Assembly (NCBI GenBank): GCA_030141605.1
Contig: JAQGDQ010000361.1
Location: 1 to 64,000 of the forward strand
Length of the DNA: 64,000 nucleotides
Reading direction: 5' to 3'
Origin: Tubiluchus corallicola
Lineage: Eukaryota > Priapulida > Priapulimorpha > Priapulimorphida > Tubiluchidae
Below, piece by piece: positions 55,248 to 64,000 of this stretch; position 1 is the stretch's first letter; each line of letters starts with the position of its first letter. The notes below the pieces were generated by a model, which did not search any database, was not told where the DNA came from, and saw nothing but the letters and a program-made list of their open reading frames with translations. The translations under genes were made by a program, and so were the position numbers.

Positions 55248-55776
55248 TACAGGGCGTCTCAAAAGTTACTACACGTTGATTTTCAACAATTTTCTTCTTA
55301 AATTTTCTCCAGTCTCTTTAAGTTCTGAATATAACGGGACCTTTAGCAATTTTTATTTATGTTTTGACCGGTAACCTGTTGCTATGGCGACGACCATCAC
55401 GCTAGAAATGAGGTGCAAAATAAGCCTGGCAAAAGATTCTTCGATCACCACTAGAAGTTCAGCGGAAATTAAGAGCACCATATGGACCACATTACTAACA
55501 AGGTTTATCAGTAAGCCTTTCTTCACTAGTCATGGCTGTGAGAGACTTTCTCCAGGCCAGATGCCCGGACATGCATTTAGATTTGTTTCTGAAGTTTTTG
55601 AAGTCCCAGAACAAGGCAGAGGACAGCAAAGCCTGTTATTACAGCAGTTCTTTTTAGATTTTCGGTATAATTTGACTAACAAAGGGCAGGTGTGTGCCTT
55701 TTTTCAGACATTTTGTTTTGTTTATTGAATAATATGGAAAATGTAATATGTGTAATTACTTTTGAGACACCCTGTA
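55248..55776 (+). mobile_element. Tc1/mariner-type MITE (529 bp, TA target duplication)
   Basis: Terminal inverted repeats tacagggcgtctcaaaagtt ac and gtaattacttttgagacacc ctgta face each other and are flanked by TA (55246-55247 and 55777-55778), the target duplication of the Tc1/mariner superfamily. An internal frame from ATG 55384 (MATTITLEMRCKISLAKDSS) vaguely resembles the N-terminal helix-turn-helix of these transposases, but there is no DDE domain. It is therefore non-autonomous, possibly an internally deleted copy. Confidence 0.75.
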
Positions 55777-55779
55777 TAG

Positions 55780-57470
55780 AATATTGTTCATTTTATGCTA
55801 TTGCTAGTAAATCACAAATGGAAATAAAGAAGCATCATTACATCTGCTTCACTGCGGTCATATCGTTTTACACTACGACAGCAACAGTCACAATCATCAT
55901 CATTATTATTGCCATCGTTGTCGTCAACACCATCAGTCTTTCTCTTTTCGTCTTTTCGCCTCATTTTCTTTTGCAATTGTCTTTTCTTGTGCTACCATTT
56001 TTTTCTTTTCCTTCTTTTCACTTTTCTGCTTTTATCCCCTTTCAACCGTTTCTTTCTCATTTTCCTTTTCCTGTTCTTCTTGTTTCTTTCTCCCTCTTGT
56101 GCGAATAAATAGTCACCCATGACCATGTAAATAGTCAATTAATTTTGCCTCTGTGGTGCTGACTGCATCGTAACCTTTTGAAATTAACATCTGATATAAA
56201 CCTCATTCGTGAAGCCAGAAACAGCTGCATGAAGCCAACCGGAAGTACTCATTCAGTTCAATAATTTTGTGCTTGAGAAGCCACGTAAACGCCGTCAAAT
56301 CTTGACAAAAAATTCATAAAAGGGAGGTGTTGTGGTTCAGGTGAGAACGTGAACAGTGCCGCCTGTTTGCATGCCCAATCAACCGAATCAATGGCTTCAT
56401 TGCCAGGTGTTATTGTTCCTTACGAAAACAGTATTGACGCGAGTGCATGCAGAAATGTGCTGTAGCATGAATGCTGCTAGGTGGGTTAATAAAATGAGGA
56501 ATAAATAAGCAGCGCGGACTGGGTATTGCAGCACGGTAATAAACATTAACAGGTGTCTAATTCAGGCGAAGGTAAAAGAGCTGAGTGGTCACGGTATGCG
56601 CTTGACAACCGAAGCTGAGCAAACCTCTATGCTTGAATGAATAGGTGACAACCAGGTTTGGTTCTTATTCTAAGTGGTTTTATTCGCCCTTATTAAAACC
56701 TGATACTGATTCTGATCGTTTTCTTCGTTCAGCGTCTCATATTGGAGACTTAGCGTCGATATTGAGACAGATTCCGGTCTTGCCATAAGCAAGAGTAGGT
56801 CCTACTACTGAACGCACGATTTGAATTGTATAGAAAACCACATTTGTATTAGTAATAAATTGTGATTCTCTTGTTTCTCTATTTGATCCAAAAACGAACA
56901 GACAAGCAAACAAACGATTATTGTAGTGCCTGTATACATCAGAACAGGTCATACTGTTTGTAGTAGAATCTTTTTTATGTCAGTTGTTGTTGAACATTTT
57001 ACACGTAGACTTTTGAATGTACATATAATCAATGCTTACAATTGCTATTACTTTTTTAATTGTTATAACCTGGAAATGCCACACAGTACATTAATTGCGC
57101 TTATAGCAAAGCTACATCCACGCCGCAAAACACACATCAGATGGTTAGCAGCATGGATTACTTTAAGCTAAGGGATTTTGTCCTACAAACATTCATAAAG
57201 TCCTGTTAGAATTGGGTGTAACAAAGCCAGGTTAACAGGGGACAGCAGGTGGTGGTGAGAGTAATGACATCACTTAGGTTTACCGAGGTAAACAATTTAC
57301 TATATAATGCGCAGTCTGTCTGAAAAAATAATAGCATATTGGTGTCTTAATAGTAATCCCCACTCCCAAGGCTCTCACAGTTTGTCAGTAAATTGAGTTA
57401 GATCGTGGTCAGTGAGACGAAATGCACTGTTTGCCTTAAGTAATGTACTACGTTGTTACAGCAAAAACAC
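55780..57470. other. Unassigned DNA with one degenerate 5S-like stretch
   Basis: At about 56580-56660 gcttgacaaccgaagctgag, then caaacctctatgcttgaatg and aataggtgacaacc parallel the 5S control region (gatcaccgaagtcaagcaac ... tacttggatgggtgaccgcc). A C/T-rich tract runs 55935-56100. Chance frames only. Confidence 0.35.
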
Positions 57471-57479
57471 GCTCCGTCA

Positions 57480-57860
57480 CCTAATACTATCATTAGTGTC
57501 TTATTGCACACAGAGCTTGTGAAAGCAGTAACGCTGTCTAAAACTTGTAAATTTAAACACCAGCAATGACGGATTTCAAAGGTAAATCGTTTGAAACAAA
57601 TTTAGATAAGATTGTGTAACGTAAAGTGTGAAAAAAGTCATAGCACTCGTACCACGTACTTCACAAACTATACAAAAGTTTAAACTACGTTATCTTGTCA
57701 ATAAGACTAAAAATACAGTCTTTTTTGTCAGTGGTGCACACTGGGAAAGGGAGTCAGTGCATTTTACCATTTGGCGTGAACATTTTAAATCTCAAGGAAT
57801 TTTCATTTTCATAACAGGTAAGTGTAATGCTAAGTAATACAACTTACAAGCTTCTAGAAC
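57480..57860 (-). repeat. R1 dispersed repeat, copy 6 (inverted)
   Basis: agtaacgctgtctaaaactt, tttcaaaggtaaatcgtttg, ggtgcacactgggaaaggga, and tttaccatttggcgtgaaca; it is inverted relative to copies 1-4. Confidence 0.75.
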
Positions 57861-58799
57861 AGTCAAGCATGTGGAAAGTATATCAAATTATGGTTAAAAG
57901 ATGAACGGAGATAAGCAGTTTAGTACTAAATAATGTTTTGAAATGGATAATTATCATTCCAGCACCGTAAAGTTTTGTTAATGGAAGGAAATTTTATGAC
58001 AATTAATGACTTCTCGGGGGATTTAGAGCAGCCTGGTTTGAGATAACGTAGACAGAAAAATTATTCGTGCAGCAACGGTTAGAAATAATACTTGTCTAGA
58101 GAGAAATATTTCATTTATAACAGCTGCGTTATTGCATGAGTCGCCTGGAAGAAAGGGATATAGGCTCCGTTCTCAGGGCTCACAGCAAAACAACGTTGCT
58201 CTTATTAACTGTGATTCCCAGTTTGCTGGACACTTGGCAAGTAAAAAACCTGAAACGAGCTAAAATAAATTTCTACGTTACGAAAACGTGAACTTCCAAC
58301 CACAGAGTTTTTTATAACTTTTTACCTACTAATTTAAACAGTCAAACCACGAGTAATTCGATTTGACGTCCGATTCCCCTCAGATGCCGTGTGCGCATGC
58401 TCATTTGAAAGCGAATCAGTACTAATCATTGCTTTACTAGTATAATTAATTATTTATTGTACGTGGATAACAAAGTAAGGTAAGTAATCAAAATTATAAA
58501 CTATTAGTTCTAGTTCCAAACCCGTCCACAATTTAGAGTAAAAGCAAATAGTATTATACAAACATTTTATAGAGTAAGCATTAGAATTACCGAGTTAATT
58601 TATTTTTAGCAGTTACACAGTTTAAAAGCGATATTTAAAATTTTCACAAATTATACAAAATGGACTAAATAAACAAAACATACTCAGGAATGCACAATTT
58701 ACGCACATTAGTAAAAATCTGCAACAAAAGATATAAAAAGAAACATATTTATATTAGTTTTCAAGCTACAGTATTCCTAGTAAATACAGTATTACGTTA
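57861..58799. other. AT-rich DNA without recognised features
   Basis: No supportable gene, RNA or repeat seen on either strand. Confidence 0.4.
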
Positions 58800-59990
58800 A
58801 TCTTGCCCTTAAAAGCATTGACGGTACTAGCATCGGTTACTTTTAGTTTGTAAAGAATTCCATAGTTGTCCTCCTGAAAAAGCTAAAGTACGTTTATAAA
58901 TTTTTATCATTGGTAAGTAAAATCTGTGGGACTCAGCTGCTTGTGTGACCCTGATGTGCATGTCTGAAACATATTTAAATGATGCCCACAGGCACATGAT
59001 CATTCACGATTTTATACATCATCAGACCATTGTGATATTTAATCCTGTCAGCCAAAAGAAGCCATTTGAGCGTGGCAAGCAAATCATTCGTGGGCGTTTC
59101 CGTGCTTTTTGTTGAGTTGAGCCGCAGGCCTCTTTCCTGGATTCTCAAGTTTGCTTTTCACAGCTGCCTCAGATACTGCAACAATACTCAAGACGAGGGT
59201 GAATTTGACTGTTATAGAACAATGTTTTCGTCATTCTAGGAAGATATTTTCTTAGTCTTCAAAGAACTGCTAAACTTTCCAAAGCCTTTTTCTGTATTCA
59301 GAAACATGAACTTCACAGGATAAAGTATTGTCAATAACTAACCCTAATACTTTTTTGCTGTTGTTAATCGAGTCTCCCTCCACAGTAACATTTATGTCAT
59401 CAGTAAGACAGGCTAGTTTCTGATTAGGTGCCTAGTACTATTGCTTCGTTTTCTCTGCTTTTATTACCACGTCATTATCAAGAACCCATGGACCGATGCT
59501 ATTAGCACAAACGTGGAGTTTAGTTTCGAGTTCAAGACCGGAAACAGAGATAGACATATCAGCAGCATCAACTTCAGCGTTTGTCTTATCCGATGCGTTG
59601 TTTACAAGGTAAGGCATGTCGTTGGTGAACAGTGTAATAGAAGGGGCCAAGGACTGATCCTTAAGATGTTGTGTATCGTCATATCTTTATGATATTTAAT
59701 CGCATCAGGTATCGTCGTAAAGCATGTCGTTGGTGAACAGTATAAAAACAAGTGGCACAAGGATTGATCCTTGGCGCATTCCATTTTTCACGTTGGCAGA
59801 CGTGGAATTGGTTCTTCCTAGGCTCACGATTTGTTGCCTTTCACCGACATAGGAGCGGAACTAGTTGATAGTGAAATCATCACTGTTAGTTTTTCGAACA
59901 GCATCTCATAATTAACGAGGTCAAGTACCTTTTTAGGTACGCCAATAGTAACCCAGTGAAAAACCTATTGTTCATGTCGCTTAAGCATTT
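58800..59990 (-). pseudogene. Decayed LINE reverse transcriptase (CR1/Jockey-like)
   Basis: Reading 5' to 3' on the minus strand: LDLVNYEMLFEKL (RT block with FD.VNH..L..KL), then FTNDMPYLVNNASDK, VDAADMSISVSGLELETKL (the catalytic YADD is degraded to AADM), NSIGPWVLDNDVVIKAEKTK, a thumb region around NGLMMYKIVNDHVP, and STVNAFKGKINV near 58830. Many stops and frameshifts are present. A ~60-bp stretch (gcatgtcgttggtgaacagt ...) is tandemly repeated at 59610 and 59722 within the RT. It is the most complete RT core in the window and inactive. Confidence 0.8.
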
Positions 59991-60252
59991 AAGCCGAATA
60001 AGGGCTGTTAGGCATGATTTGGCCTAACTCCAGATTGTTGATTTGTCAAACGGTGATTGGTAAAAAGATAATTGGTTCAAAAAATTTTATCACTTTTCAA
60101 AGAATAGATACGGGAAGGAAGTTTCCTGGTTTACTAGGTGATCCACCCTGCGGACAGGGATGACCTTAGTGCAATTCCACTGGCTTGGAAATGTTGCTCC
60201 TCATTTGAAGATCATTGATTAATTATGATTGTGATTGCCAGAATTTTACAAA

Positions 60253-61990
<1,738 letters not shown>

Positions 61991-61991
61991 G

Positions 61992-62206
61992 CTATAGGAT
62001 AGAGTCATCGCGCTGGGCGAATAATGCGTATTTCAACTGATCCATAACTGAACCTGAAATATCCTTCTTATAAAAGCTGAATGGTTTAGAAGCTAAACCA
62101 TCGTGGAAGACAAAATCTTCTCCTTCAATAGATACTAGACTAGATGACTTGGCTGTATTCTCTATAGACAGCACGTAGTCGAACAAGACATCTCTTAATG
62201 GATTCC
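61992..62206 (-). other. Unassigned coding-like frame (possible terminal exon)
   Basis: The minus-strand open frame after a TAA near 62207 reads RNPLRDVLFDYVLSIENTAK, SSSLVSIEGEDFVFHDGLAS, then KPFSFYKKDISGSVMDQL and ends SIL. Amino-acid composition is balanced and non-repetitive, unlike the chance frames around it. There is no ATG near its start, so it would need an upstream exon or is a fragment of a mobile-element protein. It directly abuts an R1 copy. Family not recognised. Confidence 0.3.
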
Positions 62207-62224
62207 GTTAGTTTCTTTTGTAAT

Positions 62225-62715
62225 TAAATCATTTAAAGCACAAGAAAGCCATCCACTTACATAAAGCTTAAAAAATTCGTCTTGAAATTTTATACCACTT
62301 ACGTACTACTTTTATGCATGCAGGGTTTGCATCGACAGTAACGCTGTATAAAACTTGCAAATTTAAACTTTCGCGATGACCGTTAGACACAACCATTTTG
62401 ACGATAAGTCATTTCGAACAAGTTTAGGTAACACTGAGTAAAGTTTTGAAAAATAATCAGAGCATTAGCAGCGCTCGCGTCATTAACTAAGCAAAATTCT
62501 AAATTACTGTATCTTGTCAATAAGATTAAAAATGCGTTTTTTGATTAGTGAGTGGTGCACCTTGGAAGTGAATCAACGACGTTTTACCAATTGGTGAGAA
62601 CATTTTAAATAACTAATAATTTTCTTTTCTAGTTACATAAGTTTTTCAAGCATGTAAGCGAAATGCTAAGTAATATAACTTTGCATGGAAAGTTTTTTGG
62701 GACATAGTTTAACAT
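62225..62715 (-). repeat. R1 dispersed repeat, copy 7 (inverted)
   Basis: Full-length: aaagcacaagaaagcc, agtaacgctgtataaaactt, ttcgcgatgaccgttagaca, caaccattttgacgataagt, gagtggtgcaccttgg, and taatataactttgcatggaa. Confidence 0.8.
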
Positions 62716-64000
62716 TTCCTTTTCTTCCCCTGATTTACGTTGTGCGTATGGAGCAGTCGGAATCCGTACTATACGGGAGATTCAAAATGAAAACAAACGA
62801 AAAATCCTTTCAACGCGAGTACGATATATGCATAAAATTGCTATAAAGTATGTGTGTAGTTTTTTTAAGCGATTTTTCTGAAACCTACGTCAGGTACCCC
62901 TTTTCTTGACTTTTAATACGTCACTAAACTGAATTTTGAACTAATTTTCTTCGCTCGCTGTAGTTATCAGTTCAATAATCACATTATGCTTTGTTTACTT
63001 ACTCCATAACAGGCAACATAGAAACTTACTTTATGCCCCTAAGAAATTCTTAAAACTGTCTCAGTTTATTTCAACATCGGAACACTTTATTACGTTAAGT
63101 CAACCTATGCAAATCTGCCGACAAAAGCCTGGATTATTGAAATTAATGTTCTCACGAAAGCTCCGTTAGGATTAACATAAAATTGATGATATCAATGCAC
63201 GAAGAGAGAATTCAAAGCTATCAGGAGGACTATTATCACCATCGGCTGCCTGTAATAAGGCACTAAGATGCTGGACACAGGTGCAACATCTAAACAGGTT
63301 AATATTTTATCGTTATAACGACAGGATCAACTGCTGTAGGGAGTTTAACTCTATCAGCTCTTGTTGTCAAGCGCCATTAGGTCTTGCTGAAACTTTGCAA
63401 GTTTTGCTTTGAAACAATTAGAAACAACAGAAGGTTCTGTTGGTAATCCGATATTTGATTTCACTGTGCCGTGCGTCTTTCATCAAAGAGTTGTTGCCTA
63501 TTTTATTTTATTTATTTAAAGTTTATTTTGGCACATAAAATGTTATATAAAAGTTATTATTTACATGTCAGGCACCATTAAGACAGCTACGAAAATTTAC
63601 AAAAAAATAAAAATGTTTACAATTCACAAACTTTTACTGATGTTTTGTATTTTTAAATTCTGTGAATATTTTTATTATAAGTATTTTTTATTTACTATAA
63701 ATCGCTTCATCAATGTCTTTAATCATGTATTTAATAACAATCTGACACTATCGTAAAACATCAGTCCAAAGACTGAGCATACATAATTATTTATATGTAT
63801 TGTGATTTTATTACTGTACATTTTGTGTATGTTTTATCACAATATGCTTTACTGACTCAGCTAACTTATCCTTTAACTTATATATATATATATATATGTA
63901 TAAGTTAAAAGCCTGCGGTTACTACTTCAGTAAATCATGCCATCTTCTAAATATTCTGCTATAAAATCGACATCAGTTTGGTGGCATATATAATATACAA
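62716..64000. other. AT-rich DNA without supported genes
   Basis: A TTTTA-rich run at 63500-63530 followed by agtttattttggcacataaa could be the 3' end of a minus-strand retroposon. A short (TA)n tract lies at 63880-63898, flanked by the inverted words ataagtta/taacttat. Nothing else is assignable. Confidence 0.4.

Noticed and set aside
55692-56112. Phe/Ser-rich hydrophobic frames
   Set aside because: They are produced by a C/T-rich tract (55935-56100) and not accompanied by any domain.

Overview
The window is AT-rich, repeat-dense nuclear DNA from an animal, most likely an aquatic invertebrate. The evidence is an 11-transmembrane polycystin-1-family gene (a metazoan/holozoan family), spliceosomal introns with GT/AG ends, 5S-derived and tRNA-derived SINEs, many decayed non-LTR retrotransposon ends, terminal-inverted-repeat MITEs, and (TAA)n microsatellites used as retroposon tails. 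I cannot name the phylum from sequence alone.

Layout. Bases 1-1989 are one copy of a ~2 kb unit that recurs at 25705-27767. It holds a LINE ORF2 C-terminus, a broken copy of the cysteine-rich part of the polycystin gene, and a dispersed repeat (here R1). From 2.3 to 8.9 kb there is a Tyr/Gly-rich secreted-protein exon with an in-frame stop, a 5S-derived SINE and mostly unassigned AT-rich DNA. From 9.0 to 17.2 kb lies a mosaic of LINE pieces, part of it duplicated 4.15 kb away with a 1.9 kb deletion at a 6-bp microhomology. From 17940 to 25611 is the centrepiece: an apparently intronless polycystin-1/REJ-type gene (signal peptide, WSC, REJ, a 32-cysteine region, an extracellular PLAT-like domain, GPS, TM1, a second PLAT, then the polycystin channel). 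It is interrupted once, by a frameshift just after the WSC domain. Its stop codon abuts a ~92-bp-arm palindrome and the second copy of the 2 kb unit. From 27.8 to 35.7 kb come an orphan MADF exon, a ~170-bp tandem array, a 72-bp minisatellite, a tRNA-type SINE and a MITE. From 36 to 48 kb a second dispersed family (R2) alternates with LINE fragments. Inside this stretch is a small two-exon minus-strand gene, reconstructed here from splice signals, for a 98-residue Arg/Ser-rich protamine-like protein, with a decayed paralogue 4 kb away. From 48 to 64 kb I see mainly retroelement debris, a Tc1/mariner-type MITE, three inverted R1 copies and simple repeats.

Two candidate host genes have plausible reproductive links by family (REJ-type polycystin; protamine-like basic protein). 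That shared theme is inference from family membership, not something the DNA proves. Most other coding signal is transposon-derived and broken. Repeat boundaries are approximate because they were found by eye.
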